Shown here piece by piece: positions 1 to 7,159 of a stretch of 64,000 nt of DNA. The notes beneath the pieces were generated by a model. The model saw nothing but the letters and a program-made list of their open reading frames with translations. It ran no database searches and was not told the origin of the DNA. Position numbers and translations under genes: made by a program. How positions within the stretch are numbered: position 1 is the first letter of the stretch; every line of letters begins with the position of its first letter. Source of the stretch: Saprospiraceae bacterium (GTDB taxonomy: Bacteria > Bacteroidota > Bacteroidia > Chitinophagales > Saprospiraceae); assembly GCA_958295895.1 (NCBI GenBank), contig CATQHI010000006.1:62001-126000 (forward strand). Reading direction: 5' to 3'.

Positions 1-114
1 GAAAACCTGGAGGTGCTCAAGATCATGCAAAAGGCCTACGCCGGCCGCGTGAAGATGATCTACATCGACCCGCCCTACAATACCGGCAACGACTTCGTAT
101 ACGACGACAACCAG
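1..114 (+). pseudogene. Type III restriction-modification methyltransferase (Mod) fragment
   Basis: The frame is open from the window edge and reads about 38 residues typical of the N-terminal part of type III Mod adenine methyltransferases. It contains the catalytic motif DPPYNTGNDFVY (residues about 22-33 of the visible part). In the family this motif binds the target adenine, and several hundred residues should follow. Here the similarity ends after VYDDN near base 111-117. The same bases then run into an AbiE toxin remnant on the other strand, so the gene is cut at its 3' side. The 5' part lies outside the window. The fragment cannot encode an active enzyme. Whether the cut is biological or an assembly join cannot be told from the sequence. 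Confidence 0.75.
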
Positions 115-117
115 GAT

Positions 118-520
118 AGTGTCGGAGTACGGCATCGATATCTAACGGGTCGTTGGGCCGACGCTCCGGCCGGTCGTCAAAAGCAATTAGTTTGAGTAAG
201 ACAACGGCCGGGATGAAGCAGACCTTCAGGGTATCATCTTCAATTCGGATATCTTCCAGGGCGTGCAGGTAGGTCTCCATAAAGCCGTCCAGTCTCACCT
301 CGACCAACCCTTGCCCATCGACTATCACCTTCCCATTTTGCTCTATCTCACCGAAGGGTAGGAGGTCCACCGGGATGCCATACGGGGAGTTCAAACAAAA
401 GGCGTTGTGGGGTGCGGAACGGTAGGCGTGGTCGCGAATCAGCCTTGTCCTGAGTCGATGATATACTTCTATTTGCTTGAGGTGCGGGTTATGTAACGCG
501 CTATAGAGAAGGTCGGACAT
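118..520 (-). pseudogene. AbiEii-type nucleotidyltransferase toxin, truncated at both ends
   Basis: The reading frame matches the central part of nucleotidyltransferase toxins of type IV toxin-antitoxin (AbiE) systems. It shows the blocks VDLLPFGEIE, the GF..TY region and PAVVLLKLIAFDDRPERR..DPLDI. Family members carry, before these, a glycine-rich loop with acidic residues that binds NTP and metal. That part, about 50-60 residues, is missing: only about 17 unrelated residues precede the YHRLRTRLIR block. The 3' end is lost as well, because similarity stops near base 118 at the junction with the Mod fragment and the frame then runs on to a chance stop at base 23. It overlaps the antitoxin gene by 20 nt. 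It is most likely an inactive remnant. Confidence 0.7.
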
Positions 521-1472
521 GCGTTTCGTAAAGTTGTGCCGCCGCCGCTAAGTTTCTCGACGTTGGCCGGTACCGCAGATCAGCGTATACCAGTAGTAAA
601 TTAACGGTTAATTCTTCGCTAGGAATACCAGTCCAGAACTGACGCACAATCTCTACGGGGCCCTCCTCTCCGGCCGGTACTAGATCGAGCATTCTGGCTA
701 GTCCATGAAAGGACTGGTCCGTGTAAAGCGTAGCGCGGTCACCAATCAAGTCGGTGCCGAGCATGTCGGCAGCTAGTTCGCCCCCTAGCGTGTTTGGGGC
801 ACAGTTTCTTGCCAAATCATGTGGCCCGGTGTCGCGTCCGAAGGAGAAGTATGCTGACTTCAGTCTGGGGCGTAGTATCCTGTTGTACGCGGTCACCCAG
901 TTTTCAACTAGCTCAGCCTGTTTGTTGAGCCCATATAACTTCGGTCTTGTCTCTATCAGGTAAGCCGAGGAGAGTAGATCCTTTACTGTTTTACTTACGG
1001 TGTCAATGCTCACACCGGCTAACTCGCCAATCTCCCGGTAAGGGCGATTGATAGCATCATTGATGAGAAACTGGTACACCACCCGCAGTCCCGCCTGGGT
1101 GAACGCCCTACCTTTTGGTATAGGGGAGACTCGTGCCGACTTTCCGGTCTCAATATAGACTAAGACCTCGCCGGCAATGCTTAAGTAAGCGTTTCCGATA
1201 GCATCGAGGTAGTTGATCTCGTGTTCCCTCAGGTACCTTTTGGCCGCAGCGCTGATGTAGTGCGAGACCAAAAGATGAGCTTCTTCAGGAGACCTTTCTA
1301 CACTGCTCGCTTTAGGGGCAGTGACTGATTTAGCTACGCTGTAGGAAAATTGATGGCGGTTTCCGTGATCGCTCAGTATTATATGCTTATCACTGGCGAC
1401 GGTCAGTGATAATCCGGTCAACGTAGCGAAGTTGGCCACGCTGGTTTCAACAATGTCATCTAGGTCATTCAT
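501..1472 (-). CDS. AbiEi-family antitoxin / transcriptional regulator
   Basis: A protein of 323 residues resembling the AbiEi-type antitoxins that pair with nucleotidyltransferase toxins. A winged-helix segment is visible in the middle (about residues 145-190, FLINDAINRPYREIGELAG followed by a recognition-helix-like IDTVSKTVKDLL). The C-terminal half has the family pattern with YADLRY near the end. I chose ATG at 1472 rather than the upstream 1520 start, because a promoter -7 box lies at 1484-1491, inside the longer version; the leader would then be only a few nucleotides. In this family the antitoxin represses its own operon, and a palindrome lies in the promoter spacer here. The gene looks complete while its toxin is broken, so it may be an orphan antitoxin. 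Its GC is visibly lower than that of its neighbours. Confidence 0.7.
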   Translation of the reverse strand: MNDLDDIVETSVANFATLTGLSLTVASDKHIILSDHGNRHQFSYSVAKSVTAPKASSVERSPEEAHLLVSHYISAAAKRYLREHEINYLDAIGNAYLSIAGEVLVYIETGKSARVSPIPKGRAFTQAGLRVVYQFLINDAINRPYREIGELAGVSIDTVSKTVKDLLSSAYLIETRPKLYGLNKQAELVENWVTAYNRILRPRLKSAYFSFGRDTGPHDLARNCAPNTLGGELAADMLGTDLIGDRATLYTDQSFHGLARMLDLVPAGEEGPVEIVRQFWTGIPSEELTVNLLLVYADLRYRPTSRNLAAAAQLYETHVRPSL

Positions 1473-1483
1473 ATGGGTGTACG

Positions 1484-1515
1484 CAAAGGTAGCACGTATG
1501 TTTAAAACATACAAA
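1484..1515 (-). promoter_or_regulatory. Bacteroidota promoter of the AbiEi gene
   Basis: On the minus strand a TTTG (complement of 1512-1515) is followed after 20 nt by TACCTTTG (complement of 1484-1491). This fits the -33 and -7 elements of the Bacteroidota primary sigma factor. The predicted start of transcription is only about 5-8 nt before the ATG at 1472, so the mRNA would be almost leaderless. Confidence 0.7.
1496..1512. promoter_or_regulatory. Palindromic operator in the AbiEi promoter spacer
   Basis: GTATGTTT-A-AAACATAC is a perfect 8+1+8 palindrome lying exactly between the -33 and -7 boxes. A further half-site-like GCATAC occurs just upstream, near 1523-1528. AbiEi antitoxins are known to bind inverted repeats in their own promoter, so this is the natural candidate operator. 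Binding itself is inferred. Confidence 0.65.
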
Positions 1516-1665
1516 GTCAAATAGCATACAATCTAGCCGGCTGCGAAACCGAACATTTAATCACCGATGCCAATTCGTGAACTACCACGCTACTACCTAC
1601 CTTACACCCCCCAAACAACCAACCCCCCTTCACCAACCCCCCCCCGCACCAGCGCCCCCGCCCAA

Positions 1666-2253
1666 ATGCTTCACCCCCACACCCGCCTCCAGCACATCTC
1701 CGACGTCGTTGGTTACGGCATTTTCGCCACCGAACCCATCCCGGCCGGTACCATCGTGTACGTCAAGGATAGCCTGGAGATCAGCGTGACGCCCGACGAG
1801 TTCGAGGGCCACGGACCCGAGATGCGCGAGGTGATCGATAAGTACTCCTACATCGACGAGCGCGGCGACCGCATCGTGTCGTGGGACCTGGCTAAGTACG
1901 TCAACCACTGCTGTCAGTGCAACACGATCTCGACGGGCTACGGCTTCGAGATGGCCCTGCGCGACATTGCCCCCGGCGAGCAGCTGACCGATGAGTACGG
2001 CATTTTCAACCTCGACATTGAGATGGAGCTGGTGTGCGACCAGCCGGGCTGTCGGAAGAAGATCGGCCCCGGAGACTTCGACCGCTACTATAAGGACTGG
2101 GATGCGAAGATCGAGCCCGTGCTGCCTAAGCTCTTTGCGGTGCAGCAGCCGCTGGGGAGTCTGCTTACGGCGGAGACTAAGCGGGAGCTGGAGGCGTTTC
2201 GGAATGACCGGGGGAAGTATAAATCGGTGTACGCGTTGAAGCTTAAGGACTAA
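1666..2253 (+). CDS. SET-domain protein (putative lysine methyltransferase)
   Basis: 195 residues from the ATG at 1666. The frame is open upstream to 1567, but that part is proline-rich low-complexity sequence, so the later start is preferred. SET motifs are visible in order: GYGIFA (16-21, AdoMet binding), NHCCQCN (80-86, a variant of the NHSCxPN pseudoknot motif) and GEQLTDEYG (104-112, with the active-site Tyr). Two further cysteines in CDQPGC (124-129), together with the NHCC cysteines, could form a post-SET-like zinc site. Bacterial SET proteins methylate lysines or have unknown targets; the target cannot be read here. The gene stands alone, and a CCACAGAGG-type inverted repeat follows it. 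Confidence 0.75.
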   Translation: MLHPHTRLQHISDVVGYGIFATEPIPAGTIVYVKDSLEISVTPDEFEGHGPEMREVIDKYSYIDERGDRIVSWDLAKYVNHCCQCNTISTGYGFEMALRDIAPGEQLTDEYGIFNLDIEMELVCDQPGCRKKIGPGDFDRYYKDWDAKIEPVLPKLFAVQQPLGSLLTAETKRELEAFRNDRGKYKSVYALKLKD

Positions 2254-2270
2254 GTATTGTAAAGAAATCA

Positions 2271-2341
2271 ACCACAGAGGGCACAGAGGACACGGAGGTG
2301 TTTCAGTCACGTCTCTGTGGCCCTCTGCGACCTCTGCGGTT
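2271..2341. repeat. CCACAGAGG-type intergenic inverted repeat, copy 1
   Basis: The left arm begins ACCACAGAGGGCACAGAGG and the right arm ends CCTCTGCGACCTCTGCGGT; they pair imperfectly around a short centre. It lies 17 nt after the stop of the SET gene. The same family recurs at 10471-10549 and 61494-61564, always at gene 3' ends. It could fold as a transcript-end hairpin. Confidence 0.8.
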
Positions 2342-2432
2342 CATATATCCCTAGCAGCGCTAGCTGCCACTCCCCAACTTCCCACCCCCCTCAGCTGTTT
2401 TCCCCCTTTACCCCAAGCAAAACCACCCACCC

Positions 2433-3998
2433 ATGGCCAGCCCCGCCACCCCCGAAGTACAGAACTTCGTAGCCCACCCCGATATAGAAAAAGTAGAGCT
2501 CAAGTACCTCGCCATCGACGAGTACGAGCGGCTGCGCGACATCATGGAGGAGGCCTACGCCGTACTGCCCGAGGCCTCCTGGGACCGCGAGCACATCCAG
2601 AAGCTCATCGACATCTTTCCCGAAGGACAGATTGCCGTGCACATCAACGGGGAACTCGCCGGTTGCGCCCTGGCGATCATCGTGGACTATAAGCAGTTCG
2701 GCGACCGGCATACGTACCGGCAGATTACGGGCGACTATACCTTTTCAACCCACAACCCCGACGGTAATATTCTCTACGGCGTGGACGTGTTCGTGCACCC
2801 CGAGTACCGCGGACTGCGCCTGGGCCGCCGCATGTACGACTACCGCAAGGAGCTCTGCGAGGAACTGAACCTGGAGGGTATTACCTTCGGGGGGCGGCTG
2901 CCGAAGTACCACCAGTACGCCGATGAGCTCACGCCCCGGAAGTACATCGAGGCGGTGAAGTCGAAGGACATCCACGATCCGGTGCTGAATTTCCAGTTCG
3001 CTAACGATTTCGCGGTTAAGCGCATCATCAAGGACTACCTGGAGGGCGACCATGAGAGCAAGGAGTATGCTGCCCTGCTGATGTGGAATAATGTGTATTA
3101 CACCGCACCCACGCGTAAGGCTAGCATCGAGAAGAGCGTAGTGCGCCTCGGACTCGTACAGTGGCAAATGCGCCCCTACAAGGACCTCGAAGAACTGCTG
3201 GAGCAGGCCGAGTACTTCGTTGATGCGCTGGCCGCCTACCGCTCTGACTTTGCGCTCTTCCCGGAGTTCTTCAACGCGCCGCTGATGGCCGCCTACAACG
3301 ACCTGAAGGAGCCCGTAGCAATCCGTAAGCTGGCCGAGTTCACGGAGCCGATCGTGAAGAAGTTCAGCGAGTTCTCGATCAGCTATAACATTAATATCAT
3401 CACCGGCTCCATGCCCTCGGTGGAGGAGGACGGCAAGCTCTACAACGTCGGCTACCTCTGTAAGCGCGACGGTACGGTCGAGAAGTTCTACAAGCTGCAC
3501 GTGACGCCCGACGAGGCCAAGGTGTGGGGCATGGTCGGCGGCAATACGCTCCACGCCTTCGATACCGACTGCGGCAAGATCGGCGTACTCATCTGCTACG
3601 ACGTGGAGTTCCCCGAGCTGCCCCGCCTGTTGGCCGAGCAGGACGTCGATATCCTCTTCGTGCCCTTCCTCACCGATACCCAGAACGGCTACAGCCGCGT
3701 GCGCCACTGCGCCCAGGCCCGCGCCATCGAGAACGAGTGCTACGTGGCCATCGCCGGCTCCGTCGGCAACCTCCCCAAGGTGCACAATATGGACATCCAG
3801 TACGCCCAGTCGATGGTCTTTACGCCCTGTGACTTTGCCTTTCCGAGTAATGGGGTCAAGGCCGAGGCTACGCCGAATACGGAGATGATCCTGGTGGCGG
3901 ATGTGGACCTGGATCTGCTGAAGGAGCTGCACGTGCACGGTAGCGTGCATAATTTGCGGGATCGGCGGACTGATGTTTATTCGTTGGCGTTGCGGTAA
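2433..3998 (+). CDS. GNAT acetyltransferase / carbon-nitrogen hydrolase fusion
   Basis: 521 residues in two parts. Residues about 20-215 are a GNAT domain (VFVHPEYRGLRLGRRMYDYR is the acetyl-CoA binding loop). Residues about 230-505 are a nitrilase-superfamily amidohydrolase. The catalytic triad of that superfamily is visible: E278 (in ALFPEFF), K354 (in FYKLHVTPDE) and C388 (in GVLICYDVEFPE). The same fusion is widespread in bacteria (the YhcX type), with substrate unknown; a joint acetylation and amide-cleavage role on a small amine is only an inference. No signal peptide is present, so the product is cytoplasmic. It is monocistronic, followed by a strong hairpin at 4024-4052. The start at 2433 gives a normal-length family member. 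Confidence 0.88.
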   Translation: MASPATPEVQNFVAHPDIEKVELKYLAIDEYERLRDIMEEAYAVLPEASWDREHIQKLIDIFPEGQIAVHINGELAGCALAIIVDYKQFGDRHTYRQITGDYTFSTHNPDGNILYGVDVFVHPEYRGLRLGRRMYDYRKELCEELNLEGITFGGRLPKYHQYADELTPRKYIEAVKSKDIHDPVLNFQFANDFAVKRIIKDYLEGDHESKEYAALLMWNNVYYTAPTRKASIEKSVVRLGLVQWQMRPYKDLEELLEQAEYFVDALAAYRSDFALFPEFFNAPLMAAYNDLKEPVAIRKLAEFTEPIVKKFSEFSISYNINIITGSMPSVEEDGKLYNVGYLCKRDGTVEKFYKLHVTPDEAKVWGMVGGNTLHAFDTDCGKIGVLICYDVEFPELPRLLAEQDVDILFVPFLTDTQNGYSRVRHCAQARAIENECYVAIAGSVGNLPKVHNMDIQYAQSMVFTPCDFAFPSNGVKAEATPNTEMILVADVDLDLLKELHVHGSVHNLRDRRTDVYSLALR

Positions 3999-4000
3999 GC

Positions 4001-4107
4001 GCTGCTGGTCGTCTGCCGGATTCTTTTTGATCCGCCACAAGCGGATCAAAAAGTTCGTCCGCCGACTCACTCTATCGACTAACCTGAGAAAGTTCGTCGG
4101 CCGACCA
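4001..4107. repeat. Intergenic element with GTCGTCNGCCGA arms, copy 1
   Basis: The left part (GCGCTGCTGGTCGTCTGCCG, then ATTCTTTTT) closely matches the reverse complement of 18452-18475. Further arms GTCCGCCGACTC (about 4057-4070) and GTCGGCCGACC (about 4096-4107) follow, preceded by repeated AAAGTTCGTC. It fills the gap between two convergent genes. The core hairpin at 4024-4052 differs from the second copy. Confidence 0.55.
4024..4052. terminator. Bidirectional terminator-like hairpin
   Basis: TTTTTGATCCGC - CACAA - GCGGATCAAAAA is a perfect 12-bp stem with a 5-nt loop. A/T ends on both sides suit both the forward GNAT/hydrolase gene and the convergent serine hydrolase gene. Confidence 0.75.
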
Positions 4108-5205
4108 TCACCGCTCAACGCCAGGAGCCAAAAGCCGCAACAGTTCACTATACACCACCCCCTTCCCAGCCCCAGGATTCCCATCCACCCCCATCCGCAC
4201 GACCACTATATCCCAGTCCGGCACGATCATGCACACGTTGTGGTTGAGCCCGCTGGTATAGGCTGCGGCCGGGTGCTCATCGGTAGCGGGTATGATCCAC
4301 CAGTTATAGCCGTAGGTGCCGCGGCCGTCGGTGTCCCGGCGGTCGGTATCGCCCAGCGCTAGGTCGGCGGGCACCTGGTTGGAGGTAGCTGCGGCCACCC
4401 ATTCCGCCGGTACCAGTTGCTCATCTTTCCATCTTCCCCCGTTCAGGTACAGGAGCCCGAAGCGTGCCTGCTCCTGGGCCGACATCTTCAGCCCCGTACC
4501 TCCAAAGTTGATCTGTACCGAGTCACTACCCACCTTACCCTCTCCCCACCACTCCCGCTCCGTAATACCGATCTTTTGGAACACCCGCGCGTCGAGGTAG
4601 TCGTTCAGGCTCACCCCCGCCACCTGAGTCAGGACACGGCCCGCCATGATCATCGCCTCATCCCAGTAGGTGTAGGCGGTGCCGGGGGCGAACAGGGGTG
4701 GGGCGGGTACGTAGGGCGTCCACGACCAGTCCTGACTCGGCTCCCCCCAGCGACTGTCCCCTACGGCATCGTAGCCGCTGGTCATCGTCAGGAAGTGGCG
4801 GTAGGTCACGTCGGGGTATAGCTCGCGCAGCAGGGGCTCATGTTCCATGGCCGGCTGGTCTAATTCGATCAGACCATCCTCGATCATCAGTCCCGCCGCC
4901 GTAGCCGTGAAGCTCTTGGTACAGCTCCAGATATCGTGCACCTTTTCGATACTATCCCCCGCCCAGGCCACTTGCCCGTGGCGGATCACCATCACCTCCT
5001 CGAGACCGTCTTTTTTACAGTGCGTCTTCAGGTAGGCCAGTGCGCTATCCAGCACCACGGGGTCGATCCCTACAGTTTTGGGGCTCGTCCGCAGCCAGGT
5101 TTCTCCGGGATATACCGTCTCTACCACAACCGCCGTCGTTACTACTGGGGCGCGTCCGCAGGTGCAGAGTAAAAGAAGCAGACCGCCGCATACTAGCTCG
5201 CGCAT
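4108..5205 (-). CDS. Serine hydrolase of the beta-lactamase (class C-like) family
   Basis: 365 residues. The nucleophile motif SxxK is S94-C-T-K97, with a Tyr motif in AYTYWDEA (about 178-184) and a C-terminal SGLNHN segment in the place of the KTG box. Members cleave peptides or esters; true beta-lactam resistance cannot be concluded. The N-terminus is hydrophobic and runs into LLLCTCGRAP, so it is exported and possibly a lipoprotein, although -1 Thr is unusual for a lipobox. The DNA encoding this segment carries a near-copy of the TGCACCTGCGGCCCCG repeat. The start abuts the stop of the aminotransferase gene (5206) without any gap, so it is probably the last gene of a three-gene operon. Confidence 0.8.
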   Translation of the reverse strand: MRELVCGGLLLLLCTCGRAPVVTTAVVVETVYPGETWLRTSPKTVGIDPVVLDSALAYLKTHCKKDGLEEVMVIRHGQVAWAGDSIEKVHDIWSCTKSFTATAAGLMIEDGLIELDQPAMEHEPLLRELYPDVTYRHFLTMTSGYDAVGDSRWGEPSQDWSWTPYVPAPPLFAPGTAYTYWDEAMIMAGRVLTQVAGVSLNDYLDARVFQKIGITEREWWGEGKVGSDSVQINFGGTGLKMSAQEQARFGLLYLNGGRWKDEQLVPAEWVAAATSNQVPADLALGDTDRRDTDGRGTYGYNWWIIPATDEHPAAAYTSGLNHNVCMIVPDWDIVVVRMGVDGNPGAGKGVVYSELLRLLAPGVER

Positions 5206-6102
5206 CTATACCAGTTTGGTCCCCCCGGAGCGGGTTAGTGCGCGAAACCGATCCTGGATTTGCTCCAGCACCGAGATGTCGTGCTTATTCACGATCTGCC
5301 GCCCATCGATCTCCCGCACCCGCGTCAACTCGCCCATCGTGCCGGTGGTAAATACCTCATCGGCGGTATAGAACTCGCTCACGGAGATCCGGACCTCGGC
5401 GTGGTGGATACTTAGTTCTCCACAGATGTCGAGCACCGTAGCCCGCGTGATGCCCGGCAGACAGTAATCGGCGTAAGGAGTACGCACCTTGCCACGCCGG
5501 ATGCAGAATACGTTGACGCCGTTAGCCTCGGAAACGAAGCCGTCCTTGTCCAGCATTAGCCCGGCGTCGGCCCCCGCCTGATTGGCCTCGATCTTGGCCA
5601 GGATGTTGTTGATCAGGTTGTTGTGGTGGATCTTGGAGTCGACGCTCATGGGGCTGTTACGGCGCACCGAGCTGGTCGCCAGCGTGATTGACTCCGGATA
5701 CACCGGCGGCTTATGCTCGGCCAGTACGATGAGGGTACAGCCCGCCTGGTTGAGCCGGGGGTCCATGCCGGAGGTAATCTTCTTACCCCGAGTGAGGGTG
5801 AGGCGGATGTGCACGTCGTCGCGCATATCGTTAGCTACCAGGGTCTGCCGGATGGCCTCCGTGACCTCCCCCCGCGCGGGAATGCCCTGAAACCACATGG
5901 CGTGGGCCGAATCGAAGAGTCGGTCCAGGTGGGCATCCAGGCTGAACACCCGTCCGTCGTACACCCGCAGGCCCTCCCAGACCGCGTCGCCCCCCTGCAC
6001 GCTGCTATCGAAGACGCTCACCCTGGCCTGGTCGCGGTGTAGCAACTCCCCGTCAATGTACACTCTGATGTCCCGGTTGGCCGGGTTGAAGGCCTGTAGC
6101 AT
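5206..6102 (-). CDS. Class IV aminotransferase (BCAT / D-amino acid / ADC-lyase family)
   Basis: 298 residues from the ATG at 6102. The longer open frame to 6261 overlaps the sulfotransferase and lacks homology. The PLP lysine is K157 in SVDSKIHHNNL, and E192 in GFVSEANGVNVF is the residue that contacts the pyridine nitrogen in this fold. RVYDGRVFSLDAHLDRL and YCLPGITRATVL are further family blocks. Class IV enzymes transaminate branched-chain or D-amino acids, or cleave aminodeoxychorismate; the exact substrate is not evident. A separate canonical branched-chain enzyme is at 40715-41776, so this paralogue probably has another role. It follows the sulfotransferase gene after 11 nt and abuts the serine hydrolase gene. 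Confidence 0.85.
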   Translation of the reverse strand: MLQAFNPANRDIRVYIDGELLHRDQARVSVFDSSVQGGDAVWEGLRVYDGRVFSLDAHLDRLFDSAHAMWFQGIPARGEVTEAIRQTLVANDMRDDVHIRLTLTRGKKITSGMDPRLNQAGCTLIVLAEHKPPVYPESITLATSSVRRNSPMSVDSKIHHNNLINNILAKIEANQAGADAGLMLDKDGFVSEANGVNVFCIRRGKVRTPYADYCLPGITRATVLDICGELSIHHAEVRISVSEFYTADEVFTTGTMGELTRVREIDGRQIVNKHDISVLEQIQDRFRALTRSGGTKLV

Positions 6103-6113
6103 AGGTCGGTGAG

Positions 6114-6839
6114 CTAGATCGCGTAGTGTAGCAGGCGGTCGTATACCGGCCGGCACCGCTCCGCAATATCGCAAAGGGCAGGGGAAAGGTCGATCTGCTT
6201 TGGCCGGTAGGGGTGAAAGCCGGTACTGGCGTGCACGCCGGCGTACCAGTAGCGTGCCCAACTGCCGTCGTAGGGCTTCGGTCCGGCGGGCCAGTGGAGC
6301 ATGGCGGGGTCATAGTCAATCTCCAGTCGCCGGCAGAGTTGCTGTAGCGTTGCGGCCGGAGCCAGCAGGAGCCGCCGGGCATCGACTACTGGCGGCGATT
6401 GGTCCATCTGCTCCAGGTGATCGAAGAGGGCGGCCTGCTGGGGTAGACCGACGTCGAGTTCCGTTACCCCCTCCACAACCTGGCTGAAGGAGGCAAGGAT
6501 TTCCCGCGGATCACGGATGAGCAGCACGTTGTCCATACGGGTAAGAAAGTCCCATGGCAGGTCTACCAGGTGATGGGTCATCTGCTTGCACACGAGCACG
6601 GGGCTACCATAGTCCTGTTGTGAAAGCTGTCTTATAACCCGGCTACCGTCATGTTCCTGACTCGCTAGTACCTCCTCCGCCCCGGGGTGGGCGGCGGTAG
6701 TGGGTTGGTGTAGGAGGTAGTGCGCATAGAGAGGCTCATCTACTACGTAGGTATCCTCCCGTTGCGCGAAAGCATACAGCAGGGCGGTACTAATATTTCG
6801 CGGAGAGGACCACAGATTGATGCGCTTACGGGTTTCCAT
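6114..6839 (-). CDS. Sulfotransferase-like P-loop protein
   Basis: 241 residues. The N-terminus NLWSSPRNISTALLYAF (8-24) is the sulfotransferase-type P-loop that binds the 5'-phosphosulfate of PAPS, and NVLLIRDPREILASF (about 103-117) is the second, 3'-phosphate binding block (RDP..ILASF). It is soluble, with no signal peptide. It heads an operon with a class IV aminotransferase 11 nt downstream. Plant branched-chain-aminotransferase-like proteins fuse these same two domains in one chain, which supports a shared pathway. Whether it moves sulfate or is a related nucleotide-binding protein is open. Confidence 0.75.
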   Translation of the reverse strand: METRKRINLWSSPRNISTALLYAFAQREDTYVVDEPLYAHYLLHQPTTAAHPGAEEVLASQEHDGSRVIRQLSQQDYGSPVLVCKQMTHHLVDLPWDFLTRMDNVLLIRDPREILASFSQVVEGVTELDVGLPQQAALFDHLEQMDQSPPVVDARRLLLAPAATLQQLCRRLEIDYDPAMLHWPAGPKPYDGSWARYWYAGVHASTGFHPYRPKQIDLSPALCDIAERCRPVYDRLLHYAI

Positions 6840-6842
6840 GCC

Positions 6843-6941
6843 ATGGCCAAGGAACCGAAAAAACCCAAGAAGAAAAAGAAGTGCTGCAAGAAGTACCTGA
6901 AGAAGGGAAAGTACTGCAAACGCTGCCCGCTCGTGGATTGA
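6843..6941 (+). CDS. Lysine/cysteine-rich microprotein (32 aa)
   Basis: MAKEPKKPKKKKKCCKKYLK followed by KGKYCKRCPLVD: 32 residues, about half Lys and with four Cys in a CC...CxxC arrangement. It starts 4 nt beyond the divergent sulfotransferase start. The strongly non-random composition, and a pattern I recall from small hypothetical proteins of Bacteroidota, argue for a real gene. The two Cys pairs could bind a metal and the Lys run could bind nucleic acid; both are inferences. No strong ribosome binding site is seen because the start lies at the divergent junction. Confidence 0.5.
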   Translation: MAKEPKKPKKKKKCCKKYLKKGKYCKRCPLVD

Positions 6942-7102
6942 GTAAAATTTTCACACTATGGTGAACAACTATTTTAAAAATGACGTATAAGTTGCAATAA
7001 CACTATTTGTCCGACTACATGGCATATATCCTGGCCTACCTCAGTCTTTTTACTTTTCGAAAGTAGGCTTGTTTGTTCATTAGTGTCAACCCATGTGGTA
7101 TA

Positions 7103-7129
7103 GCCCCTCTTCCATTTCGGAAGGGGGGC
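7103..7129 (-). terminator. Hairpin terminator of the di-haem peroxidase gene
   Basis: GCCCCTCTTCC - ATTTC - GGAAGGGGGGC forms an 11-bp stem with one G:U pair. It lies 30 nt past the stop of the minus-strand gene ending at 7160. Confidence 0.6.
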
Positions 7130-7159
7130 ATTCGTTCGTTAGGTAAACCGTGGGGGGCG

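Noticed and set aside
1567-1665. N-terminal extension of the SET protein
   Set aside because: It is Pro/Thr low-complexity from a C-rich stretch and the SET fold starts after the ATG at 1666.
2745-4184. A 479-aa minus-strand open frame opposite the GNAT/nitrilase gene
   Set aside because: It is the antisense shadow of a clearly homologous gene; its translation is His/Val/Leu-rich low-complexity without motifs, as expected from GC-rich codon use.
4108-5205. Antibiotic-resistance beta-lactamase
   Set aside because: SxxK alone is shared by many esterases and peptidases; the KTG box and the YxN Asn are not present in canonical form.
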